DNA of 9,690 nucleotides from contig JAUIEG010000062.1 of assembly GCA_030428745.1 (NCBI GenBank), positions 1 to 9,690 of the forward strand. Reading direction: 5' to 3'. How positions within the stretch are numbered: the first letter of the stretch is position 1; the number at the start of each line of letters is the position of its first letter. Under the pieces are notes generated by a model. That model searched no databases. It had not been told where the DNA came from and saw only the letters and a list, made by a program, of their open reading frames with translations. The translations under genes were made by a program, and so were the position numbers. Of the stretch, positions 1 through 6,672 are shown piece by piece. The DNA comes from Alphaproteobacteria bacterium. Its GTDB lineage: Bacteria > Pseudomonadota > Alphaproteobacteria > Caulobacterales > Parvularculaceae.

Positions 1-216
1 CTAACTCCTTCTCTCCAGGTAGGGGATCGTCCTATACCGTCAAAAGCGTCCGGGTGGGACGGAACCCAGCGCTGAGGCAGGGTTTGTCGGTCCAGATCGG
101 GTTCGCGCGAGACGCGAATCGGACGAATAGGGACCTTAGGGAACACCAGCTCGGGCTCCGAATCGCCTCATTTTGAGACGCAAGCGGCTGACGGCGGTCT
201 GGAGTTCTCGCCCCAG
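1..216. other. Left-end region without a supported gene
   Basis: I see no recognisable gene here. Two frames stay open to the window edge. One is on the minus strand from 167 down to 1, with a possible GTG at 146-144. The other is on the plus strand, open from base 3 to a TGA at 174-176. Neither translation resembles a family I know, so both may be chance in GC-rich DNA or the end of a gene cut by the window. A small perfect hairpin lies at 100-120. The minus-strand chimeric ORF ends at 217, so this stretch is its 3' flank. Confidence 0.4.
100..120. repeat. Small GC-rich hairpin
   Basis: The arms TTCGCG (102-107) and CGCGAA (113-118) pair perfectly around the loop CGAGA, with a flanking G-T wobble and a G-C pair (100/120). 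It lies 97 bp beyond the stop of the minus-strand ORF. No T-run follows on either strand, so it is not a canonical intrinsic terminator. Confidence 0.45.
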
Positions 217-561
217 CTACATCTGTTCGAGGGCTTCGATCCCGAGCAGATCGAGCGCCTCGGCGATGACCTTCTTGGCGCAGGCGACGAGGAAGACCCG
301 GCTGGCCCGGAGGGTCTCGGCGTCGACGCCCTCGGCGGTCGACAGGCCGTATTCCTGTAAAAATTTATCAATAAGGCCGGAGCGTTCGGCGTTCGCCCGG
401 GCGGTCCTCACAAAATCGGCGGCGCGACTTTGGGCGGCGTCCCGGGTCGCCTGATCCAGGCCCGTCATGGTGATGAGATCAGGGATGATCACATCCTCGG
501 GCGCCAGATAGTGGTCCCGGATGCGGCTGCGAAGGGCGTCGAGCGGGGCGGCGTGAGGCAT
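217..561 (-). CDS. Chimeric ORF: PutA N-terminus joined to an ArgRS-like C-terminus
   Basis: The ORF encodes 114 residues from the ATG at 561-559, preceded by a GGAG on the minus strand at normal spacing; upstream in-frame Met codons give an extension with no family character. Residues ~7-79 resemble the N-terminal arm of proline dehydrogenase/P5C dehydrogenase PutA, including IRDHYLA (14-20) and FLQEYGLSTAEGV (67-79). In PutA this is followed by an ALMCLAEALLR-type stretch and about 900 more residues. Here it instead passes into residues ~80-114, ending LDLLGIEALEQM, which look like the extreme C-terminus of arginyl-tRNA synthetase (E. coli ArgS ends in a similar LGIE-x-x-E-R-M). The catalytic parts of both enzymes are absent, so neither activity is expected. 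It is either a genuine deletion/rearrangement remnant or an assembly join near 310-327. The PutA half is the surer assignment; the ArgRS half rests on a short match. Confidence 0.6.
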   Translation of the reverse strand: MPHAAPLDALRSRIRDHYLAPEDVIIPDLITMTGLDQATRDAAQSRAADFVRTARANAERSGLIDKFLQEYGLSTAEGVDAETLRASRVFLVACAKKVIAEALDLLGIEALEQM

Positions 562-777
562 GGTGGCTCCGGGGCGGTTCCTAGGGTTTTTCACGTCCGC
601 CTTAGCTGAAGCCGGGCCGGTTGAAAATGTGAGATTGGGCATTTGTCCTGCTGCATCGCGCCATTGCCTCCCGCCCGCTCGGGTTCTAACTACTGGCCTA
701 GAAGAACGAGAGCGCACCCCCCGCGCTCAAGAAGAGTTTTATTTTGCGAAGACCCTTAAGGTCGAAAGGACGCTCCC
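562..777. other. Divergent intergenic region
   Basis: This 216-bp gap separates the minus-strand putA-like ORF from the fad operon, so it should hold promoters for both directions. I see no convincing paired -35/-10 hexamers. Two things stand out: a 6-bp inverted repeat at 710-728, and a short T-rich stretch at 737-745 just upstream of the thiolase. The ribosome binding site GAAAGGA (764-770) lies 7 nt before the thiolase ATG. Confidence 0.4.
710..728. promoter_or_regulatory. Inverted repeat upstream of the fad operon, possible operator
   Basis: GAGCGC (710-715) and GCGCTC (723-728) are perfect inverted arms separated by seven bases, with centres 13 bp apart, ending 49 bp before the thiolase ATG. 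The placement would suit a repressor site of a fatty-acid-responsive regulator, but the motif matches no operator I recognise and could equally be a weak RNA hairpin in the leader. Confidence 0.3.
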
Positions 778-1989
778 ATGACGGAAGCTTATATATATGA
801 CGCAGTCCGCACTCCGCGCGGAAAAGGCAAGGCGGACGGCTCCCTCCACGAGGTGACGCCAGTAGGCCTGGCGACGCAGGTGCTGGAAGCCATCCGCGAC
901 CGCAGCGAGATTGACGCCGGGGAAATCGAGGATGTGGCTTTCGGCTGCGTGTCTCCAGTGGGCGAGCAGGGCGCGGTTGTCACGCGCACCGCGATCCTCA
1001 ACGCCGGCTATCCGGAAACGACGTCGGGCATTCAGGTGAACCGGTTTTGCGCCTCCGGGCTCGAAGCGATCAATATCGCGGCGGCCAAGGTGAAGGCGGG
1101 TGAGGCGGATCTCACCATCGGCGGCGGCGTTGAGTCGATGAGCCGGGTTCCCATGGGCTCTGACGGCGGCGCCTGGCCGACCGATCCGACGACGGCCTTC
1201 AAAACCTATTTCGTACCTCAGGGTATTTCCGCCGACCTTATCGCCACCAAATATGGCTTCTCTCGCGATGATGTGGACGCCTATGCCGTGGAGAGCCAGA
1301 AACGCGCGGCGCAGAGCTGGAAAGAAAAACGGTTCGCAAAATCCATCATGCCGGTGAAAGACGTGATTGGCGACGTCCTCCTCGACCATGACGAAACCGT
1401 TCGGGCGAACACCGACATGCAGTCCCTCGGCGCGCTCAACCCGGCATTCGCGATGCTCGGCGAATTCCCCGGCTTTGACGCGGTGGCGCTTCAGAAATAC
1501 GCCGAATTTGAAAAGATCAATCACGTCCATCACGCCGGCAATTCCTCAGGGATCGTCGACGGCGCTGCGGCGGTGCTGATCGGCAATGAAGAAATCGGCA
1601 AGAAATTAGGAATCAAGCCGCGCGCTCGGATCCGCTCCATGGCGTCGATCGGCTCGGAGCCGACCATCATGCTGACGGGGCCGGAATTCGCGGCGGCGAA
1701 GGCTTTGAAGCGCGCTGGCATGGATAAGAAGGACATTGATCTATGGGAGCTCAATGAAGCTTTTGCATCCGTCGTTTTGCGTTTCATGCAGGCGCTCGAC
1801 ATCGATCATTCCGACATCAACGTGAATGGCGGCGCGATCGCCATGGGACACCCGCTCGGCGCCACCGGCGCCATGATCATGGGCACCATGGTCGACGAGC
1901 TTGAGCGCTCAGGTAAGGAAACGGCGCTGATTACGCTCTGCATCGGCGCTGGCATGGGTACGGCGACGATCATCGAGCGTGTGAACTAG
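778..1989 (+). CDS. fadA: Acetyl-CoA C-acyltransferase (thiolase), FadA type
   Basis: This cytoplasmic thiolase-superfamily enzyme cleaves 3-ketoacyl-CoA with CoA to release acetyl-CoA, the last step of beta-oxidation. The protein has 403 residues, the usual length. The nucleophilic cysteine is C91 in NRFCASGLEA. The NEAF motif lies at 326-329, the catalytic histidine is H358 in GHPLGATGA, and the second cysteine C388 sits in CIGAGMG. NSSGIVDGAAA (255-265) matches the CoA-binding loop of the alphaproteobacterial FadA subgroup. The ATG at 778 follows GAAAGGA at 764-770 with good spacing. The fadB-type gene begins 23 bp after the stop, so the two are co-transcribed and their products probably form a trifunctional-type complex. 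An acetoacetyl-CoA thiolase of another pathway is possible by fold, but the neighbour argues for beta-oxidation. Confidence 0.93.
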   Translation: MTEAYIYDAVRTPRGKGKADGSLHEVTPVGLATQVLEAIRDRSEIDAGEIEDVAFGCVSPVGEQGAVVTRTAILNAGYPETTSGIQVNRFCASGLEAINIAAAKVKAGEADLTIGGGVESMSRVPMGSDGGAWPTDPTTAFKTYFVPQGISADLIATKYGFSRDDVDAYAVESQKRAAQSWKEKRFAKSIMPVKDVIGDVLLDHDETVRANTDMQSLGALNPAFAMLGEFPGFDAVALQKYAEFEKINHVHHAGNSSGIVDGAAAVLIGNEEIGKKLGIKPRARIRSMASIGSEPTIMLTGPEFAAAKALKRAGMDKKDIDLWELNEAFASVVLRFMQALDIDHSDINVNGGAIAMGHPLGATGAMIMGTMVDELERSGKETALITLCIGAGMGTATIIERVN

Positions 1990-2012
1990 ACATTTTGGAC
2001 GGGTAGGAAAAC

Positions 2013-4217
2013 ATGACTTACAAAACACTGAAAGTTGACGTCGACAGCGACGGCATTGCGCTCGTTACGATTGATGTTCCCGGCAAGTCCATGAATGTGT
2101 GGGACGCCGATTTGATGCAGGATTTTGCAAATTGGGTCGATGCGTTCCTTGCTGACGACAATGTCAAAGGCGCGGTCATCACCTCGGGCAAGGCCTCCGG
2201 CTTTCTCGCCGGCGCTGATCTCAACATGCTCGGCAGCGGCGGCGCAGGCGGTGCGCCGACGTCAAAAAAGGAACAATTCGAGAGTGCGTTTACGCTGAAC
2301 AGTATCTTCCGCAAGCTCGAAACCGGCGGTAAACCGGTGAAGGCGCTGCAAAAGGGTGAGGCTTTCGCCAAGCCTGTGGCTGCGGCTGTGAATGGCCTGG
2401 CGCTTGGCGGCGGGCTTGAGATCGTTCTCGCCTGTCATCACCGCGTGGTCGCCGACAATCCGAAAATCCAGCTTGGCGTGCCGGAAGTGCAGGTTGGTCT
2501 TCTTCCGGGCGCTGGCGGCACACAGCGTCTGCCGCGTCTCGCCGGGCTCCAGAATGCGGCGATGCTCGCAACGCAAGGCAAGCCCATCGATCCGGCGACC
2601 GCGAAAGCACAAGGGATCGTGCAGGAAGTCGTTCCCGCTGATCAGGTGGTTGCGAAGGCGAAAGAATGGGTCAAAGCCAATCCGAAAGTCGCGCAACCCT
2701 GGGACAAAAAAGGTTTCAAGTTTCCGGGCGGCGGCGGCGCCATGGACCCGCGCGCTGTTCAGTTTTTCATCGGCGCCAACGCCATGGCGCAGAAAGAGAC
2801 AAACCACAATTATCCGGCGATCCAGTATATCCTGTCATGCCTCTATGAAGGCTCGATCGTTCCTATCGACACGGCGATCCGGATTGAATCCAAATATTTC
2901 CTGAAGCTTCTGTCTTCGGCGCAAACGCGCAACATGATCCGCACCCTGTTCATTAATAAACAGGCTGCAGAGAAAGGCGAACAGCGGCCCAAAGACGTGC
3001 CGGCCGCTGAGCTTAAAAAGGTCGGTGTCCTCGGCGCGGGGATGATGGGCGCCGGCATTGCTTACGTCACCGCCAAAGGCGGCGCGGAAGTTGTGCTCTT
3101 GGACCGCGATCTTGAATACGCCCAAAAAGGCAAAGGCTATTCGGAAAAGATCGTCGAGAAAGGCGTTTCCCGCGGCAAGGTGACGAAAGAAAAGGGTGAG
3201 GCGCTGCTCGCCCGCATCACACCAACGACGGATTACAATGACCTCAAGGATGTTGATCTCATCATTGAGGCAGTTTTCGAAGATCCGGATGTGAAAAAAG
3301 ACGTCATCCAGAAAACTGAAGCCGTTATCGGCAAGGATGTGATCTTCGCTTCCAACACGTCGACGCTGCCGATCACAGGGCTTGCGAAAAACTCGGAGCG
3401 TCCTGATCAGTTCATCGGCATTCACTTCTTCTCGCCGGTGGACAAGATGCCGCTTGTAGAAATCATTCCCGGTGAAAAGTCCGGCGATAAAGCGCTGGCG
3501 ACCGCGCTTGATTATGTGCGCATGATCAAGAAAACGCCGATTGTCGTGAAGGATACGCGCGGCTTCTACACCAACCGTGTGGTGCCGCCTTATCTCAACG
3601 AGGCCATGCGCATGGTCGCAGAAGGCGTGAAACCGGCGCTCATCGAGAACGCCGCCAAATCTCTCGGCATGCCTGTCGGGCCGCTGGCGCTGACCGATGA
3701 AACGTCTCAGGAGCTTGGTTTGCGTATCGCGCGCGCCACGGCAAAAGAGACGGGTCAGGATGCGTCGGGCGATCCCGCTTATCAGCTCCTTGTCAAATTC
3801 GTCGAAGACCTTGGCCGTAAGGGCCGTAAGTCGGGCGGCGGCTTTTATGAATATCCTGAAGGCGGCAAAAAGCACCTTTGGCAAGGCCTCTCGGAGATAT
3901 GTCCCCCGGCGGCCGAACAACCGAGCCTTGAGGAGGCGAAAGAGCGGCTGCTCTACGCCCAGCTTATTCCAGCCGCTCAGTGTTACGCCGAGGGCATCGT
4001 CCATGATCCGCAGTCTGCCGATCTCGGCGCCATCTTCGGTTGGGGCTTTGCGCCCTGGACCGGCGGGCCCATGAGCCATATCGACACGATCGGCGTCGAT
4101 AATTTTGTCCGCAAGGCGGAAAGCCTCGCCCAGAAATATGGCGGGCGCTTCAACCCGCCGGAGAAATTCCGCGACATGGCGAAATCAGGCGACAAGCTTT
4201 ACGGCAAAGCGGCGTGA
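2013..4217 (+). CDS. fadB: Bifunctional enoyl-CoA hydratase / 3-hydroxyacyl-CoA dehydrogenase
   Basis: This enzyme performs the middle two steps of beta-oxidation: hydration of 2-enoyl-CoA and NAD-dependent oxidation of 3-hydroxyacyl-CoA. The 734 residues form the standard two-part protein. The crotonase domain (about 5-220) has the oxyanion-hole segment NGLALGGGLE with acidic residue E136, and E158 in PEVQVGLLPGAGG; both align with the E. coli FadB catalytic glutamates. A linker leads to the Rossmann fold (from ~335) with GAGMMG at 341-346. Further along are SNTST (447-451), the catalytic H471 in GIHFFSP with E483, and the C-terminal dimerisation region beginning near RGFYTNR (516-522). The start follows GGGTAGGA, 23 bp after the thiolase stop, and the operon ends with a strong terminator at 4246-4276. 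fadJ is an alternative name, because the alphaproteobacterial homologues do not separate cleanly into FadB and FadJ. Confidence 0.93.
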   Translation: MTYKTLKVDVDSDGIALVTIDVPGKSMNVWDADLMQDFANWVDAFLADDNVKGAVITSGKASGFLAGADLNMLGSGGAGGAPTSKKEQFESAFTLNSIFRKLETGGKPVKALQKGEAFAKPVAAAVNGLALGGGLEIVLACHHRVVADNPKIQLGVPEVQVGLLPGAGGTQRLPRLAGLQNAAMLATQGKPIDPATAKAQGIVQEVVPADQVVAKAKEWVKANPKVAQPWDKKGFKFPGGGGAMDPRAVQFFIGANAMAQKETNHNYPAIQYILSCLYEGSIVPIDTAIRIESKYFLKLLSSAQTRNMIRTLFINKQAAEKGEQRPKDVPAAELKKVGVLGAGMMGAGIAYVTAKGGAEVVLLDRDLEYAQKGKGYSEKIVEKGVSRGKVTKEKGEALLARITPTTDYNDLKDVDLIIEAVFEDPDVKKDVIQKTEAVIGKDVIFASNTSTLPITGLAKNSERPDQFIGIHFFSPVDKMPLVEIIPGEKSGDKALATALDYVRMIKKTPIVVKDTRGFYTNRVVPPYLNEAMRMVAEGVKPALIENAAKSLGMPVGPLALTDETSQELGLRIARATAKETGQDASGDPAYQLLVKFVEDLGRKGRKSGGGFYEYPEGGKKHLWQGLSEICPPAAEQPSLEEAKERLLYAQLIPAAQCYAEGIVHDPQSADLGAIFGWGFAPWTGGPMSHIDTIGVDNFVRKAESLAQKYGGRFNPPEKFRDMAKSGDKLYGKAA

Positions 4218-4245
4218 TCCGTCACAAAACCCTTAATTTCACGGG

Positions 4246-4276
4246 AAGGGCGGCCTTGGGGCCGCTCTTTTCGTTT
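4246..4276 (+). terminator. Intrinsic terminator of the fad operon
   Basis: GCGGCC (4250-4255) pairs with GGCCGC (4260-4265) around TTGG. The stem extends outward through AAGG against TCTT with one G-U wobble. It is followed by TCTTTTCGTTT. It starts 28 bp after the fadB-type stop codon. Confidence 0.85.
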
Positions 4277-4281
4277 AAGGC

Positions 4282-4310
4282 TTGCCGCAGTGCAAAAGCA
4301 TTGCTAGGAA
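4282..4310 (+). promoter_or_regulatory. Possible ndk promoter
   Basis: TTGCCG (4282-4287) and TAGGAA (4305-4310) are separated by 17 bp and lie between the fad terminator and ndk. The -35 is fair and the -10 is poor, so this is only the best candidate in the gap. A separate promoter for ndk is required by the terminator upstream. Confidence 0.3.
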
Positions 4311-4352
4311 CCCGCCAAATCGGATTTTCCACAACAAGTTGAGGACTGACCC

Positions 4353-4775
4353 ATGGCGCTCGAACGCACCTTTTCCATCATCAAGCCGGACGCGACGCGC
4401 CGGAACATCACTGGCAAGATCATCGCCAAGCTCGAAGAGGGGGGCCTTCGCGTCGTCGCTTCCAAGCGGATCCGCATGTCGAAGGATCAGGCGGAAGGCT
4501 TTTACGGCGTCCATAAAGAGCGTCCGTTTTTCGGTGAACTGGTCGAATTCATGATGTCCGAGCCCGTCGTCGTTCAGGTGCTCGAAGGCGAAAACGCTAT
4601 CGCAAAGAACCGTGAAATCATGGGCGCGACCAATCCGGCGGAAGCCGCCGAAGGCACCATCCGTAAGGAATTCGCCCTGTCCATCGGCGAAAACTCCGTC
4701 CACGGCTCTGATGGTCCGGACACCGCGGCGCAGGAAATCGAGTTCTTCTTTTCGAAAGACGAAATCGTCGGCTAG
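4353..4775 (+). CDS. ndk: Nucleoside diphosphate kinase
   Basis: The enzyme transfers the gamma phosphate of ATP to other nucleoside diphosphates through a phosphohistidine, balancing NTP and dNTP pools in the cytoplasm. At 140 residues it has the normal bacterial length. The N-terminal ERTFSIIKPDA carries K11; the active-site histidine is H117 in NSVHGSDG; the downstream acidic segment and the terminal FF..DEIV are typical of the family. The ATG follows GAGGA (4341-4345) with a 7-nt gap. It sits alone between two intrinsic terminators, so it is probably a single-gene transcription unit. Nothing unusual is seen in the sequence. Confidence 0.97.
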   Translation: MALERTFSIIKPDATRRNITGKIIAKLEEGGLRVVASKRIRMSKDQAEGFYGVHKERPFFGELVEFMMSEPVVVQVLEGENAIAKNREIMGATNPAEAAEGTIRKEFALSIGENSVHGSDGPDTAAQEIEFFFSKDEIVG

Positions 4776-4798
4776 GGCTTAGAAAATCAGGCTTTGAG

Positions 4799-4830
4799 AA
4801 AATGGCGCGCCCTTTGGGGCGCGCCGTTTT
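4799..4830. terminator. Strong intrinsic terminator after ndk, probably bidirectional
   Basis: GGCGCGCCC (4804-4812) pairs with GGGCGCGCC (4817-4825) around TTTG. The stem extends through a U-G wobble into AAAA (4799-4802) opposite TTTT (4827-4830), making about 14 pairs. A-tract and T-tract flank it symmetrically, so it could stop transcription from either direction. Confidence 0.88.
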
Positions 4831-4921
4831 GATATGCGCCTGCCAAAATTCGTTTTGATCTGCCTCAACAGTCTTATGCTGCATTCCATTATCATGGACG
4901 TAGGCGACAGGAGATTGTGCA

Positions 4922-5128
4922 ATGAGCAAACCCATCAAGATCGAACAGCATTCGGGGTTGGGCATGGTCTGGTTCATTGGCTGGCTTTTTTCCGTCGGTT
5001 TTTTAAAAATGGGCTTCTGGAAGGGGCTTTTGGCGCTGTTCATCTGGCCTTATTTCTTTGGGGTGCATTTTGCCGACCATGCTGCTCATGGGGCTGTGGC
5101 CGAGCAAATTGAAAGTCAGGCTGAATAA
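4922..5128 (+). CDS. Small membrane protein, unknown function
   Basis: I do not recognise this 68-residue protein. It has a short polar N-terminus with Lys and His, then two closely spaced hydrophobic segments at about residues 13-29 and 34-50, rich in Trp and Phe, and a His/Glu-containing tail (51-68). This suggests a small hairpin inner-membrane protein. The start is well supported: AGGAG at 4909-4913 with an 8-nt gap. An overlapping longer frame from 4834 is less convincing because it lacks such a site. It is the first gene of a compact unit: the next gene starts 8 bp downstream and the hydroxylase follows 5 bp after that. The ndk terminator lies upstream, so it needs its own promoter, which I could not place with confidence. 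Confidence 0.72.
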   Translation: MSKPIKIEQHSGLGMVWFIGWLFSVGFLKMGFWKGLLALFIWPYFFGVHFADHAAHGAVAEQIESQAE

Positions 5129-5136
5129 AATCCGAT

Positions 5137-5541
5137 ATGACGGGAAACCTCCTCATCGACTCTCTTGTCTCGCTTGGCGCCATTGCGTTCATGGTGGCGG
5201 TGGCGTGGATTGTTTTCCGGTCGCCCCCCGCGGCGGTGACGCTAGAATCCGCGTCTGAGCGGCTCGCCTTCGATGAGCCGGATTTCCGCCCCCAGCGCTG
5301 GCTCATCGACCGGGAAGGCCGCGCGGCGATCGCTGAAGGGGCCGGCGGCGACATCGCCCTCGTGTCCCGTTTGGGGCTCGATCTCGTCACCCGGCGCTTT
5401 CCTGCGGTCGCAGTGAGAGCCAAAGCGGAAGAGGATGCGTTGGTCATCCGGCCGAACGATCCGGGCTCCAGAACGCTCGTGATCGCGGCGGAGGGCGCTG
5501 CAGAATGGGCTCGCAAACTTGCTCCGGCCGGGGGTAAATAA
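5137..5541 (+). CDS. Single-pass membrane protein, unknown function
   Basis: This 134-residue protein has one N-terminal membrane segment (about residues 7-27), followed by FRSPP and a soluble domain of roughly 100 residues with alternating hydrophobic strands and many charged residues. I do not recognise the domain. PxRWLIDREGRAAI (53-65) and the ALVSRLGLDLVTRRF region look like beta-rich packing rather than a known enzyme motif. No strong Shine-Dalgarno precedes the ATG, which lies 8 bp after the previous stop, so translational coupling to the upstream small gene is likely. The hydroxylase gene begins 5 bp after its stop. Its placement suggests a partner or accessory of that enzyme, which is inference only. 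Confidence 0.7.
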   Translation: MTGNLLIDSLVSLGAIAFMVAVAWIVFRSPPAAVTLESASERLAFDEPDFRPQRWLIDREGRAAIAEGAGGDIALVSRLGLDLVTRRFPAVAVRAKAEEDALVIRPNDPGSRTLVIAAEGAAEWARKLAPAGGK

Positions 5542-5546
5542 GGGCC

Positions 5547-6491
5547 ATGGAAAAAGAGTTTCCAGATATCATCGGCTACGCGGTTCCCGCGTTTCTCGTC
5601 CTCGTGCTCATTGAGATCATCGCTGCGCGCCTTACGGGCCGCGGGCGCTACGAGGCGAGGGATTCAGCGGCAAGCCTCCTCATGGGGTTCGGCAGCCAGA
5701 TTGCGCCTCTTTTTGGCGGGCTTTTTGTTATCGGCATTGTTTTCGTCGCCGCTTATGAGCTGACGCCGTTCAAAATTCCCAACACATGGTGGGCGGTGCT
5801 GATCTGTCTCACGCTTGATGATTTGCGCTATTACTGGTGGCACAGGATCAGTCACGAACGGCGATGGTTCTGGGCGAGCCATGTCATCCACCATTCGTCG
5901 CAGCACTACAATTTGACGACCGCGCTTCGCCAGACCTGGACAGGGAATATCCTCGGGTCGCTCCTGTTCAAGACGCCGCTGGTGCTGATGGGCTTTCATC
6001 CGGCGATGGTCGCTTTTGTCGGCGCCATCAGTCTTCTTTATCAGTTCTGGATTCACACTGAGCTGATCGGGCGCATGGGCCCGTTCGAATGGATCTTCAA
6101 CACACCCAGCCATCACCGGGTGCATCACGCCACTAATCCGAAATATCTCGACGCCAATTATGCAGGCATCCTGATCATTTGGGACCGGATGTTCGGAACT
6201 TTCATTCCTGAAGACGACGCGGAAAAGCCCCGCTATGGCATCATCAAGAACCTTGGCACTTATAATCCGCTGGTGATCTCTTTCCATGAATGGATTGGCA
6301 TCGCCAAGGACGTCTTCCGGGCGAAGTCGCTAAAGGAAGTCGCCGGTTATACATTCGGGCCGCCGGGATGGTCGCCTGACGGTTCGCGCCTGACGTCGAA
6401 GATGATCAAGGAGCGGTGGGCGCGGGTGCATGGCGAGGCGTCAGCCCCCGAAGCGTCCGAACTGGAAACCGCAGTACAGCCTGCGGAATAG
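5547..6491 (+). CDS. Sterol desaturase / fatty acid hydroxylase superfamily protein
   Basis: This is an integral membrane oxygenase with a histidine-box di-iron site. In 314 residues the boxes appear in order: HRISH (99-103), HVIHH (112-116), a lone histidine in FWIHTE (170), and HHRVHH (189-194). Hydrophobic segments near residues 10-28, 52-71 and 82-92 precede the first box, and another pair lies around 137-168. The C-terminal 60 residues are soluble and end in a low-complexity Ala/Glu tail. Family members hydroxylate or desaturate sterols, carotenoids, ether lipids or fatty acids; the sequence does not tell which. The ATG at 5547 begins 5 bp after the previous stop, so it is the last gene of a three-gene unit. 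Given the fatty-acid genes nearby a lipid substrate is plausible, but they are separate transcription units. Confidence 0.9.
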   Translation: MEKEFPDIIGYAVPAFLVLVLIEIIAARLTGRGRYEARDSAASLLMGFGSQIAPLFGGLFVIGIVFVAAYELTPFKIPNTWWAVLICLTLDDLRYYWWHRISHERRWFWASHVIHHSSQHYNLTTALRQTWTGNILGSLLFKTPLVLMGFHPAMVAFVGAISLLYQFWIHTELIGRMGPFEWIFNTPSHHRVHHATNPKYLDANYAGILIIWDRMFGTFIPEDDAEKPRYGIIKNLGTYNPLVISFHEWIGIAKDVFRAKSLKEVAGYTFGPPGWSPDGSRLTSKMIKERWARVHGEASAPEASELETAVQPAE

Positions 6492-6501
6492 AGCGAATGA
6501 C

Positions 6502-6523
6502 GGGCTTTTCCGCCCTCCTTTTC
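6502..6523 (+). terminator. Weak candidate terminator after the hydroxylase
   Basis: GGGC (6502-6505) and GCCC (6512-6515) form a 4-bp stem around TTTTCC, followed by TCCTTTTC. The stem is short, so termination would be inefficient. Confidence 0.3.
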
Positions 6524-6567
6524 AGCCCTTGGTTGAATTTGCCGGCTTTTCGCCCCAATCGCCCCAT

Positions 6568-6585
6568 TCCCGCCCAAGAGCGGGA
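6568..6585. repeat. Hairpin in the intergenic gap
   Basis: TCCCGC (6568-6573) pairs with GCGGGA (6580-6585) around CCAAGA, in the 181-bp gap before the EF-hand gene. No T-run follows. It may be leader structure or part of the transcript end of the upstream unit. Confidence 0.35.
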
Positions 6586-6672
6586 GCGCCCGCCCGCATA
6601 AATCCTTAATTTCTTCGCAGATCGGCCTCTGTCCAAGCTCATCGTGAGGATGAGACACGAGGAGAGGACGTT

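Noticed and set aside
100..120. tRNA or small stable RNA at the left end
   Set aside because: There is one short hairpin but no cloverleaf arms or T-loop consensus in 1-216.
173..454. Plus-strand open frame of 93 codons opposite the chimeric ORF
   Set aside because: Its translation is rich in Arg, Ser and Ala with no domain character, as expected of the antisense of a GC-rich gene, and there is no ribosome site.
739..1533. Long minus-strand frame opposite the thiolase (264 codons)
   Set aside because: The plus strand encodes a complete thiolase with all catalytic motifs; the antisense frame has a His/Arg-rich composition and no family match.
2835..4079. Long minus-strand frame opposite fadB (414 codons)
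   Set aside because: It is the antisense of the dehydrogenase domain, whose motifs are intact on the plus strand; the frame is a GC-skew shadow.
4834..5112. Alternative frame and start for the first small membrane gene
   Set aside because: The frame at 4922 has a clear AGGAG at correct spacing and a two-helix membrane protein; the 4834 frame lacks a ribosome site and overlaps it.
6347..6658. Minus-strand frame across the hydroxylase end and intergenic gap
   Set aside because: More than half overlaps a secure gene, the composition is not protein-like, and no ribosome site precedes it.
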